Below are positions 46,901 to 57,542 of a stretch of 64,000 bases of DNA, piece after piece; the first letter of the stretch is position 1; each line of letters opens with the position of its first letter. Source of the DNA: Selaginella tamariscina (taxonomy: Eukaryota; Streptophyta; Lycopodiopsida; Selaginellales; Selaginellaceae). The stretch is taken from contig PUQB01000010.1 in the NCBI GenBank assembly GCA_003024785.1, positions 678,740-742,739 of the forward strand, in the 5' to 3' direction. Below the pieces are notes generated by a model. It was given only the letters and a program-made list of their open reading frames with translations, ran no database searches and was not told where the DNA came from. The translations under genes and the position numbers were made by a program.

Positions 46901-48103
46901 ATTGTGACATGATGCATTATTATCTCGAACTTCCACAGTTCCAGTGCCAACTATCTCGTTGTTCCGAAGAAGACATACTTTATCTCCAGTATTAAACATA
47001 TTGTCCTGCACATAAATAATTGTATTATTTATGATATCTGTTTATGCAATATTTTAAGAAATCTGAATTACGGTTACTTAATAATATGCATATGCAATAA
47101 TACATAATTATGTTTAGAGATAATATCTCATGTTTGATTAATACAACTGATGGGCGGGATTAATCCCGCCCGAATCCCTCCGACGAGGAACGGTCGGCGG
47201 GATTAATCCCGCCGCCGACTCAACCCCTTCGGAGAGAGTCGGCGGGATTAATCCCGCCTTGGACTCCCTCCGACAAGGAAGAGCCGGCGGATTAATCCCG
47301 CCGCCTCTTCCTCCTCGGGGGAGTCCGGCGGGATTAATCCCGCCGACTCTCTCCGACGAGGAAGGTCCGGCGGGATTAATCCCGCCGCCATCAACCCCTT
47401 CGGAGAGAGTCGGCGGGATTAATCCCGCCGGACTCCCTCGAGGAGGAAGAGGCGGCGGGATTAATCCCGCCGGCTCTTCCTTGTCGGAGGGAGTCCAAGG
47501 CGGGATTAATCCCGCCCACAATTCTTACGACGGGGAATGGGTGGCGGGATTAAACCCGCACATAACTCTCTCCAAAACTATGATTTCAAAGAGATCTCGG
47601 GATAAATCCTGTCCCAAATCTTTAAAACAGGGAAGTGGTGGCGAGATTAATCCCGCCACCCCTTCCTGCCTCCTAAAATGGTTGGCGGGATTAATCCCGC
47701 CGACAACTCTTTCTAATAAATTCTGGTAACTCTTCATCAGTTGAGAAGGTTATCGGGGATTAATCCCGCCACTCTTTTTCAGTGGCGGAGAAGCATTGCC
47801 CGGAGATGGTGGCGGGATTAATCCCGCCACCTCTTCGAAGAGGCGAAAAAGAAATGGCCGGATTAATCCCGCCGCCCGGTTAACCTAGAATATTAAGTTA
47901 AAAGGATATTTAAACGGGATAAATCCCTAACGGAATATATTATAATCCTAATGCATTCCTAAACCCTAAATTGTAATTTTAAGAGAGAATGTAAGAGAGT
48001 GAATCTTATAAGTATTTTTAAATTTGTTTATAATACTTACTTGTAAACAGCACTGAAGGCGCCGTGCTTTCCTATAAAGAATAGCACCCAATTTAATTCG
48101 CTC
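43923..48103 (-). CDS. Transposase-like protein of the DUF7869 type
   Basis: Minus-strand exons: 48041-48103 (RIKLGAILYRKARRLQCCLQ), 47005 to about 46374 (GDKVCLLRNNEIVGTGTVEV and WRTSELRRQDGSTYSG), about 46335-45106, and 45051-43923. The introns are 47006-48040 (1035 nt, holding palindrome array 1), a possible 38-nt intron or frameshift at about 46336-46373, and 45052-45105 (54 nt, GTAAAT..CTAG). The core has a helix-turn-helix-like YGIPKTTFYRRDEWLDG, a Cys pair (SKCDTCTS), LLLQMDNCAGENKNR, then FLMVGHTHEDIDAFFSKVS. The last two motifs are the signature I know from DUF7869 proteins and look like acidic sites of an RNase H-fold transposase. A BAH-like Trp-rich tail (WMGQIIDTP) ends at the stop near 43923. 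The DUF name is from memory and the role is inference. Confidence 0.7.
47150..47880. repeat. Palindrome array 1: GGCGGGATTAATCCCGCC
   Basis: About fifteen copies of an 18-bp perfect palindrome, spaced about 40-60 bp apart. The spacers are themselves mirrored (ctccgacgaggaag and cttcggagagagtc). Most copies are exact at the left end. Toward 47880 they decay by one or two bases (ggcgagatt, gtggcgggattaaaccc). In RNA each would fold as a 7-bp GC stem with a UUAA loop. On my model it lies in the 5' intron of the transposase-like gene. ORFs reading GGINPA or AGLIPP are only palindrome translations. Confidence 0.95.
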
Positions 48104-48445
48104 CTGAGATGATCACTATGAAGAAAAAAAGAAGATCTAAAGAGTGAAAAATACAAAATGAAGAAACCCTTGCCGGAGAAAGAACCAGATCTGAATTTGA
48201 GTGGGAAATTAAATGCATTTTCAAATTTACATGTCAGACCGACAATACATATGTCAGAAATTCAAATTTTTTAAAAAGAACAGAAAAAAAATTTAAGATG
48301 AGTTGACACAAATATCCGACACTCTGACATATATACTCTCCAGTTCCAATGAGTATTTTAAAATTGCATTTAATGTTATTCAAGTGATTCAAGCTGTTTA
48401 ATATTACGAAATTTTAGACTATATTCTACATTCTTAGTATTCAAG

Positions 48446-48476
<31 letters not shown>

Positions 48477-48540
48477 AATATATACTTATACAATAAATAA
48501 ATTGATATATTATTATGTATCATTTAAAATATATTCATAG

Positions 48541-49220
48541 TCTGTTTATTATTATTATTTTCTTAATTACTCGAGTATTTAGTTTTCATTTCCTAGTATC
48601 AATGGGATATTCTTTAATATTTTATTAATATTTGAAGAATATTCTAATATTAAACCTGATTATCATAATTAAATTAGTCTTGTTCTTAATTATTGCAGTA
48701 ATTATTCTACATTTGTATATATTAATGGGATTTTCTCAATTTGTTATTATTTCAAGAATATTCATGTGTTAAACCTTATTATCAATATTAAATTAATACA
48801 CACTATGAACATATTTAAATTATACATAAAATACATCATTTTATCTAATATATCATATATAGTTTTAATAATATATATATTAATATCATTTCCTTAATTA
48901 CTTGAGTAATTAATCTTCTTTATATTAATGGGATATTCTTTATTATTTTCTTATTATTCCAAGAATATTCCAATATTAAACATGATTATGATAATTAATT
49001 TAGTTAATTATTTGAGTACTTAATTTACATTTGTATATATTAATGGGATTTTCTCAATTAATTTCTTATTATTTCAAGAATATTTCAATGTTAAACCTTT
49101 TTATCAATATTAAATTAATATATATTATTAAAACTATATATGGCTATATATTAGATAAAATCATATATTATTATGTATAATTTAAAATATGTTCATAGTG
49201 TGTTTATTAATATTATTTTC
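48541..49220. repeat. Degenerate AT-rich tandem repeat
   Basis: Roughly 105-150-bp units containing 'ttcttaattactcgagta', 'tattaatgggatattct' and 'aagaatattccaatattaaa' recur at about 48555, 48700, 48890, 49010 and partly 49205. Confidence 0.65.
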
Positions 49221-49460
49221 TTAATTATTCGATGTTTGTTTTGCACATATATAAACACAATCATAAATTTACACACGCATTACAAGAACTTACAAAAACA
49301 CATATGCACACACATGCACAACCCTAAACCAAACTGAAGAAATATGGCTTCTTTATTGAAAACATCATGTTCAACGCATGTATGATATATGTACTCAATC
49401 TGTGTGTATGTAACACATTGAATTTACATGTGTAATATTTATATTAAGCTTGTTGGGAGC

Positions 49461-50036
49461 AAACCCTAAACCCTAAACCCTAAACCCTGTGTATACATGT
49501 GTGTACAAAAATAATTTTTCAACACTCTCTCTTCACACCATGCATGATCCATCCTAAACCCTAAACCCTAATATGTAACACAATGAATTTACTCATGTAA
49601 TATGTATGTATGTCTGTGTGTATACACGTGTGTATGTATATATGTGTACTCTGTATGTATATATGTGTACTTTCTGTCTTCTCTCATACATACACACCAT
49701 GCATGATCCATGTTAATATGTACTGTCTCTCTTCTCTCAAACATACACACCATGCATGATCTATAATATGTACTCGGTCTCTCTAATATTATGTACTAAT
49801 ATGTATGTATGTCTGTGTGTATAATACACACCATGCATGATCCATAATATGTACTGTCTCTCTTCTCTCATATACTATGTATGTATATCTGTGTATAATA
49901 TGTGTAAGTATATATGTGTACTAATATATGCAATGTGTACAAAAATAATTTTTCAACACTCTCTCTTCTCTCATACATACACACCATGCATGATCCATCC
50001 TAAATCCAAAACCCTAAACCCTAAACCCTAAACCCA
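49461..50036. repeat. Interstitial plant-type telomere repeats
   Basis: Short CCCTAAA arrays at 49464-49489 (about four units), 49553-49570 (about two to three) and 50008-50035 (about four), separated by 'catgcatgatcca' and GT-rich repeats. These match the TTTAGGG telomere of most green plants and may mark repaired double-strand breaks. Confidence 0.85.
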
Positions 50037-50360
50037 TGTAATATGTATGTATGTCTGTGTGTATACACGTGTGTATGTATATATTATGTGTATTAATATA
50101 TGCAATGTGTATGTATGTATTGATACACATGAAACTTTAACACTCTCATGGACACACACATGTTAAATCCCTGCATGATTTATATTTTTGGGGTGTATGT
50201 GATACACCCACGCACACGCACGCGCTAATAATATAATGAAAGAATATTCGTTTAGGGCGAATCTATATTTTATTCTTTTTAGGGTTTAAGTATATTCTCA
50301 GAAGGAATATTCTATTAGGGTTAATATATATATTTAATTCCTTTAGGGTTTAGGTATATT

Positions 50361-50413
50361 CTTAGGGTTTCAAGAGGCGGCTGTGAAATCGGCGGCGGCG
50401 GCTGTGCACACAG
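50361..50413 (+). other. Candidate first exon of the rightward gene
   Basis: A GC-rich patch 'ggcggctgtgaaatcggcgg' ends in 'cacacag' followed by GTGAGA at 50414, a strong splice donor. The next plausible acceptor in a coding context is 'ttttgcag' at 52974. If used, the intron is 2560 nt and contains palindrome array 2. This is inference from splice signals only. Confidence 0.3.
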
Positions 50414-50709
50414 GTGAGATGTGTGTGTGTGTGTGTGTATGTATGTATATATGTATAGTGTGCGTATAAATTTATTTATTAGTTTTATCTCTCGCACACA
50501 CACACACTCCTGTGTATGTATATGTGTGTGTGGGTGTGTGTTTGTTTATCTGTATGATTTTATTTGTTTCGCTCACACACGCATACACACGATATACATA
50601 TACACAATATATATATACCTATATACATATATACATACATATATTATGTGTACCAGTATCTGTAAATTTTTTTTTATTGATCTATCTCTCCCACACACAC
50701 GCACACTGC

Positions 50710-50759
<50 letters not shown>

Positions 50760-51215
50760 ATCAATGCATATTAACAAATAGTATACAACACTAGTTTATA
50801 TATATGCTTATATATTCATATCTCTATGGTTATATATCTATATACACACATATATGTGTGTGTTTATCTGTATAATTTTATTTATTTATTAGTTTTATCT
50901 TCGCACACACACGCACACTCCTGTGTATATATGTGTGTGTGTGTTTGTTTATCTGTATGATTTTATTTGTTTCGCTCACACGCATACACACGATATACAT
51001 ATACACACATATATATACCTATGTACACACATATATTATGTGTACCAGTACTGTATAATTTTATTTATTTATCTATCTCTTGCACACACACGTACACTCC
51101 TATACATACATACATATATAATATATATAATATATACACACACATATATATATGTGTGTTTTTTATCTGTATAATTTTTTATTTATTAATTTTATCTCTC
51201 GCACACAGCTAAGCC
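50414..51215. repeat. Dense microsatellites
   Basis: Alternating GT, CA and TA runs in at least three related blocks (about 50420-50760, 50840-51060, 51060-51205) sharing 'tttgtttatctgtat(g/a)att', 'cacactcctgtgtat' and 'tgtaccagta'. The apparent Cys/Tyr/Thr-rich ORFs are translations of dinucleotide repeats. Confidence 0.8.
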
Positions 51216-52680
51216 CCTCGAGCGCGGATTAATCCCGCCGCTATAGGTTTATGGCCTCGGCGGCGGGATTAATCCCGCCGCTATATGGTTGGGGCCATGG
51301 CGGCGGGATTAATCCCGCCGCTCACCCATGCCCTGCGCGGAATGGCGGGATTTATCTCGCCGGCAATGGCCTGTGTGAAGGCCCTAATGGGCGGGATTAA
51401 TCCCGCCGGATTCCGCGCAGGGCATTTACAGGGGATGCGGCGGGATTAATCCCGCCGCTCATGAGGCTAACCGAAGAGCCTGCATGAAAGATCCTGCACG
51501 GAAGGCTAACCGAAGAGCCTGCATGACATGTCCTGCGCGTAAGGCGGCGGGATTAATCCCGCCGCCCAGGGAATTCACGCAGGACATGAACGGCGGGATT
51601 AATCCGGCCCCACGCTCATGCCCTTCGCGGAGGGCGGCGGGATTAATCCCGCCGCTCAGGCACTTCCGCAGGATATAAGCGGCGGGATTAATCCCGCCCC
51701 CACCCATCCCTGTTCAAAATGCCGCAGCCAATATATATGTGTGAGCGCATGATTTACGAGAGGGCGGCGGGATTAGCTCTCCGAACCTTCATTACCCGGT
51801 GCGGGATTAATCCGCCACCCTTTTTTTTCCTCCATTGGTATGTTGAATCAATCCCGACTAACTCTGTCTGAGACGGAGAAGGTTTACAAAATACCAATGG
51901 AGGGAACTGAGAAGGGTGGTGGGATTAATTTCACCATCCCTTACATGGTGGGCGGGATTAATCCCGCCGCGTACGCATGCCCTGCGCGGAATCGGGGGAT
52001 TTATCCCGCCGCCATTGGCCTCCTGAAGGGCCTAGGCGCGGGATTAATCCCGCAAGATTTCGCACAGGGCATTGGCGTTCGGCGGGATTAATCCCGCCGA
52101 CTAAGGCGAGTGAAGGGCCTGGGAGGCGGGATTAATCCGCCGACGCCAATCCCTGCGGAATCGGGCGGGATTTATCCCGCCGCCATTGGCCTGCCTGAAG
52201 TGCCTAGGCGGGATTAATCCCGCCCGATTCCGCGCAGGGAATTGGCGTCCGGGATTAATCCCGCCGCATAGGGACCGAGTGAAGGCCCTGGGCGGCGGGA
52301 TTAATCCCGCCGAGTCTTCAATGCCTGTTGGAGGAATGAATCCCGCCACCCTTCTTTTTTCTCCATTGGTGAGTCGGACCAATCCAAACGTTTCTGTCTG
52401 AGACGTAGAAGGTTTTCAACATACCAATGGAGAGAATTGGGAAGGTGGGGAAATTCATTTAACCATCACTTACATGGTGGGCGAGATTAATCCCGCCCCT
52501 TTCTGGAGTCACTGAAGGGGTGTGAGAAATAAATCCTGCCCAGTTCTCTCTGAGACCGAGAAGGGTGGCAAGATTAATTCCGCACTCCCGTTCAAGGCCT
52601 CCAGAAAGGTGGCGAGATTAATCCCGCCCACTCTTTCAGGAGGCATTGAAGGGGTGGCGAGATTAATCCGCCGCACCTTC
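51216..52680. repeat. Palindrome array 2: GGCGGGATTAATCCCGCC
   Basis: About 27 copies or near-copies at roughly 40-46-bp spacing. Spacers alternate between 'ccctgcgcggaat' and its complement 'attccgcgcaggg', making larger inverted repeats. Deviations include GGCGGGATTTATCTCGCC, single-base losses (aatccgcc) and G-to-A changes (ggcgagatt) toward the right end. The block 'ttctgtctgagac..gagaaggtttacaaaataccaatggag' occurs twice (51860 and 52395), so part of the array was duplicated as a segment. Confidence 0.95.
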
Positions 52681-52974
52681 CATGTGAATATATATGTGTA
52701 TTAGTATATATAAGTTGCATATCTCATTATTTACTTTTATCATCTTATCATAATATTTCGAGTAAAAGCTAGGAATCTATGTAAAACTGTCCAGAGCTCA
52801 CATTTGTGGTGGTTCTAAAACGAAATGTTATCTTTCTTTTGCACTAACACAAATGTGAGCTTCGGACAGTTAATTACGTCTACTTCTCTCTGTGTATTAT
52901 TTTTGTATATTCGGGTTTATACAAGTGTGTGTGCGTTTTTATATAATTTATATTCATAGTGTATTATTTTGCAG

Positions 52975-55900
52975 AAGGACGATTTGATCAAACAAGGAGA
53001 TCGAGTCATTAGTATGGAGTCGTCGTCAAATTCTGGGTAAGAATTAAAATAAAATCTGTTATACTCGGATACTTGAACTAATCATTTTTGTATTCAGATG
53101 TGGAATTGAGTGACATTAAAGACAAGAGCAGGAGAAGAGATGGGCAGGGGGATTCTGGAATCAACTTGGCCATATTTTAAGATAAATGGGAAGCGCATTG
53201 GAGCAACCATGGCTGCTGTCAAATTAACCTCTGTCACATCTCATGGACAAGCAAAACAATGGAAAGTAGATTCGCTAGTCAAGCACCCGAAAGCAGGCTG
53301 CGAACCCAGATTGGACGATTCTCGACACATATGCCTTGTTCCATCCAATGTCACGTTCTCGGATCCAGAGGTCGTCAGTTACAACATTAATTTCGGGTGG
53401 TTTTGTCGACTTGTGGATAATGACGTTCACGTGTTCACTAATGATGTTGACCTTGGAGTTCTTCTTCAACTCAACGAAAGCCCATCTATGGAGGGGATCC
53501 ATCTGGATGTCTACTTCGAAAATCTTCAGACTCATCGAGTAGGTGTATTGTCAGGAGATATTGCTTCACAATACAGAAAATCAGCAAGTGAAGCAATCTT
53601 CCCTCTTCACATTGAAGAAGAACACAGCGACATCATAATGGAGATTGAGAGGGTGGCTCGGTCTCAGGTTCTCTACAGATCACGTTCAATTTGCTTAGGG
53701 AGCTTTGGGAGCTGGAAGAGTGTACCGAGAACACTAGAACAGCTGCAGTCGGGGATCACACATGTTGATTCGGATCGCAAAAGAAAATCATCAATCGTTT
53801 TGTCAGCTGCACCTGTGGCATCTCATGCTGCAATAAGTCACAAGGAAATGATGTTGATGATATAAGATTTATCCTTGTAGGGTTAAATAAGCGTCAACCA
53901 AACTTCAATTACAGGCCACTAACCAAGAACGTGTAGCTGAGCTCATGGAGAAGATGAAGGACGCAATTCTTATACCGTTCCACATAATGCTGTTTTGTGT
54001 CCATACTATGAAAGAAGGAAGGGCGCTGACAAAGTCTGGATCACAACACCAGAACAACTCATGAAGATTCAGACGGAGAATAAAAAATCTATCAAGTACT
54101 ACATCATTAGTGGCCAGCACACAATAACGGCAGCCCAACGACTTCTCGAGAACACAACAAAGGAACGATGGCAACAAAACTTTCCGAGCATACCCGTGAG
54201 AAGCTGACAAAAAGATCGGCGTTTTTAGCTAAGCCGAATCTCACAATCGAGCAGTACCATAAGTTATCGGCGGAATGGGACGCTGCCGACACCAACCACT
54301 ACAACAGCAAAATATGGGAGAAGTTTAAACACACGCGAGCCGTGTGGGAATCTCTTCAGCGACCACAAAGAGCTACCGCAGGGAATACACAATCTGCGGA
54401 ATACCGGGTAAGCAAATTGTTTGGGCGGGATTTATCTCGCCGGTATATTAATCTGTCTTTTTCCTCAGAGAGTTGAAGAAATTGCAGCAGTTGATTTTGC
54501 CCAGGTGGGCGGGAAGGAAACATCCTTTCTGATGATGTTGATTTCTTGCCCCGAAGATAGGATCTTTGCCAAATGGTTGGGGATTATGGAATCCTTTTCA
54601 AAAGGAACACTGAAGAAGAAGCAGACAAGTGAAGGGGAGCCCTCAGAAAAGTCTGCAAAGAAACCCAGTAAGACGCCGAAGGCTAAGTCTGTTCAATCTA
54701 CAAAGGATGTAGACAACGATTTCAAGCTCACATGGTTGAAGCCTTTAAATGGAACAACGATGGAGGAGATGGAAGTCTTGGCTGATTTGGTGATCGATGG
54801 CAAACTACAAATTAATAACAGCAGCCCAACCTCTCCTTTTCATCTCAAGGCAATGGAGTTGAAGACGGTCAGGCATTTCAAGGAGTGGTTGGGAATACAC
54901 TGCCACAAACTGGGTTGGACCTCGACTTCAACATATGAAGAGGTCAGCAAATATTTGCATGTGACGAACGATGATATGCTTGTCGAATGGGTGAACCAAT
55001 CGGAAGATCTGGCAAGAATCTATTGCACGCCAACGCCAAAAAGGAGAACATTGGGATGACGCCTTCTCTTATGGCAGTCCTTCAGCAGCGGAGAACCGAA
55101 TTGAACCTTATAAAGGAGGATGCTACGAATCACGACAAGCCCTACAGATGTTTGTTGTTAGATTCGGAGACTTTATGGGGTAACATCACTGCTTGTAGGA
55201 AACCGTTTCAATTGTTCGTGATGGATCGGCGGGTGTCAAAAAATCTTTCGACAGATAGGGCACTAGAGGATCTGGTGGAGAAACTTAGCCGTGCAAGCAT
55301 ATACATAGAAGGTATTTATTATTGAATTCATGCTTGCGCTCTTCACTGATACCTACTTTTTCAGGTATTTATTTCTTGATTCTTGCTCATGTCACCGATA
55401 CTTTTGCCTTCGCCTTCGCCAAGAAGAATAGACATCGTTGGACAGGATTTTATATGAACGATGCTAATCCCAAGTGCATTGATACCGTTGTTCACTTGGT
55501 TGTTAGGAATGCGCCAAACAATTTCAAGCTTCCAAATGACTGGCCAGGCATCTGTTTGCACTCCAACGGCCCTGAACCTCCATCCGATACACCGATAGGT
55601 ATGAGTGACGTATTCGGCAATGTACGTTATCCAAACATTACAAGTCAAGCGGCACGGAGCATCGTCAACTTGATCAGGGGTCCTCACAGTGATGCGTGGG
55701 TTTTTGACTACTGCACTAGGGGGTCCGTCTTGAAGGAGTGTTACCTTCGGCATACATGTGTGTTTGCCGTTGAAAAGGATAAGACCATGGTTGAGGACCT
55801 GAACAAGTGGATAGATTGGGTCTCAACTGAGTACCCCAACGATTCCATAAAGGCGTATTTGAGAAAGTTCCCTCCAGATAAGTGCGATAGCTCTGAAGGT

Positions 55901-56110
55901 GAATCTGGTTCAATCTCGGAGTCTGAGAACGAACTTCAATCAGATATTAGACCGGAAGTTATCTCGAGGAGTACAGAACATTCGCACACTCCAGGACCCA
56001 TGGAAACATCAATAGAAGATGCAGAAGATCTTGAACCATCTCACAAGCGGCTTAGACCTTCTTCGCCTCACTCAGAAGGTAATAGCGAAGAAGAATTGAT
56101 AATGAATTGA
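52975..56110 (+). CDS. ParB-like protein with methyltransferase-like C-terminus
   Basis: A chain of plus-strand coding blocks: 52975-53037, about 53110-53865, about 53915-54407, 54469-55311 and 55366-56110. Introns include 54408-54468 (61 nt, GTAAGC..CTCAG, holding one palindrome copy) and about 55311-55365. Several one-base breaks occur (near 54000, 54190, 55055). The block KSIKYYIISGQHTITAAQRL (about 54090-54145) has the GQHxxxxA pattern of ParB/DndB-like domains, which bind nucleotides or DNA. A Lys-rich linker (KKPSKTPKAKSVQ) follows. Near the end DAWVFDYCTRGSVLKECYLR and CVFAVEKDK have the spacing of motif I and II of SAM methyltransferases, with a degenerate glycine loop. The tail is acidic and Ser-rich, stop at 56108-56110. 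Function is inferred; I recognise no named plant family. Confidence 0.55.
54422..54443. repeat. Single palindrome copy inside an intron
   Basis: GGCGGGATTTATCTCGCC within the 61-nt intron 54408-54468. It is the same variant that occurs at about 51344 in array 2, so it was probably copied from there. Confidence 0.85.
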
Positions 56111-56366
56111 TAGAGTGATGAATAGTTGTAAATGAGTGTAACATAAGGCATTTTTGTATATTTCTTTTATATTTGTACAGAAAATAAATTCTCAAGGATT
56201 AATGAAGCTTTTAGTTCAAACATGGGTCACACATTAACAAGGTAAATAATATACCTTGATAATTTTAAGGTCAGCTAATTATCATTTTGCAGATGTAATG
56301 AAATAATTGAGAACATGGATTTTCAGCATTGCATGAGGTAAGAGAGGGGTTTGGCGACAATTTCTT

Positions 56367-57542
56367 GTGCCACATGTCAGAATGACAGAGTTCATGCAGG
56401 AAATGGATAATAATGCAGCTCAAAACATCGTTACCATGGGGGCCACTTCATCATTTTTATTGGCTTCAGTTCCGAAATCAATTTCTTCAGCGCATGCAAT
56501 ATCTGAATCTTGTAAGGATGATGTACAATTAAATGATGAAGGGATAGGCAACGAGATAGTGGCAACGGATAAATGTGAAAGGGAGCAAACAAGTGATTTG
56601 CAAAGTATTCAAGAGGCAACGCTATCTCATGTTACTCATGGCCATATTGTGTTGTTGGATGTCAATGGTGTTCTGCTTCATCGACAAAGGCCCCAGGATA
56701 GAAAAAAGAAATCAAACAAGGAGATTTCATTCCTTGTCATGGTAAATTTCGATATGATATTATTTTTCGTCCAGGGTTGGATCGTCTCTTTCAAAAGCTT
56801 AAGGAGATGGGTGCGCTTGTGGGGATTTGGTCATGCATGCAGATTCATAACTTAACACCGCTGTTGAATTTACTTAAGAAACATTGTAGTGTTGCAGAAG
56901 AGGTGATTCGTAAAGATTGGATTTTTGACCAGCGAATGTGTCATAAACCTCTCGAATTTCACAATATAAGAAAGGAAAGCAAGCCATACTTCTTCAAGAA
57001 TGAAAGAATAATTGGGACTCATGGGGAGATCAGTCGCTTAAGGATAATGAAGAACGCACAGATGTTAGTAGTAGACGACTCTCCTCAGAAGGCTATGCTC
57101 AACCAAAACATTGCTTGTATTCATCCAATCACTTTCGATCCATATTCTGATACCGATATCATGGATGAGCTAGTGAACTACTTGGATACGTGCCTCAGAA
57201 AGAAGAATCTCGAAAATTTTTGTGAGCAGTATCCACCGTATCATACATTTCCTGAAGCTTTTCTTTCTCGTGATATTGAATTTTATAAAATGAAGGATAG
57301 CAACCGGCGCTTTATAATATTATTCTTAAGGAACGTCAGTTTTTAGATGAGCCTTTATGCAGACCTTCTCTTATCACATCTTATGTATTAACAAGGATGG
57401 CAACTCCCAATTGCATTCGTGGAGTGTTAAGTGGTGGCAACAACATCAAGATATTGACCAAAATGATTTGATTAATCCGGAGAGTGATGATTTAGACAAA
57501 ATGAAAAGATTTCTTTGTATGATAGAAAGAAAGTATTTATAA
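56367..57542 (+). CDS. FCP1/NIF-type HAD phosphatase-like protein
   Basis: The ATG at 56367 is within MPHVRMTEFMQEMDNN (or the Met six codons later). The N-terminal 90 residues are Ser/Glu-rich and unstructured. The HAD core starts HGHIVLLDVNGVLLHRQ, where the first Asp is kept but the second acidic position of DxD is Asn, as in many plant LDLNG-type relatives. KFRYDIIFRPGLDRLFQKL and ALVGIWSCMQ follow (motif II region), then MLVVDDSPQKAMLNQ with the motif III Asp pair. One-base breaks lie near 56730 and 57320. The C-terminus reads HSWSVKWWQQHQDID to the stop at 57540-57542. The family dephosphorylates Ser/Thr, classically the RNA polymerase II tail. The missing second Asp may reduce activity. 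Confidence 0.75.

Larger units (their letters stand above)
48104..50360. other. AT-rich core between the divergent genes
   Basis: From 48.1 to 48.35 kb the sequence may hold the leftward gene's 5' untranslated region. From 48.54 to 49.22 kb there are about five imperfect units of 'ttaatgggatattctttatt..ttattccaagaatattc..attaaacctgattat'. From 49.25 to 50.2 kb there are repeated 'catgcatgatcca', 'gtatgtatgtctgtgtgtat' and telomere-type units. No protein gene is seen. A promoter serving both sides would have to lie here. Confidence 0.5.

Noticed and set aside
47138..47729. ORFs of 127 and 156 codons on opposite strands with GGINPA/AGLIPP repeats
   Set aside because: They are translations of the palindrome array, which reads almost the same on both strands. 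They have no start context and no homology pattern beyond the repeat.
50421..51212. Cys/Val/Tyr-rich ORFs up to 117 codons
   Set aside because: Translations of GT, CA and TA dinucleotide repeats, open only because these repeats lack stop codons.
51459..52401. Further GGINPA/AGLIPP-type ORFs in array 2
   Set aside because: Same reason: palindromic non-coding repeat, with frames broken by single-base variants.
47150..52680. CRISPR array
   Set aside because: Repeats are regularly spaced, but the genome is clearly eukaryotic. Repeats are perfect palindromes with related, mirrored spacers, and no cas-like gene exists.
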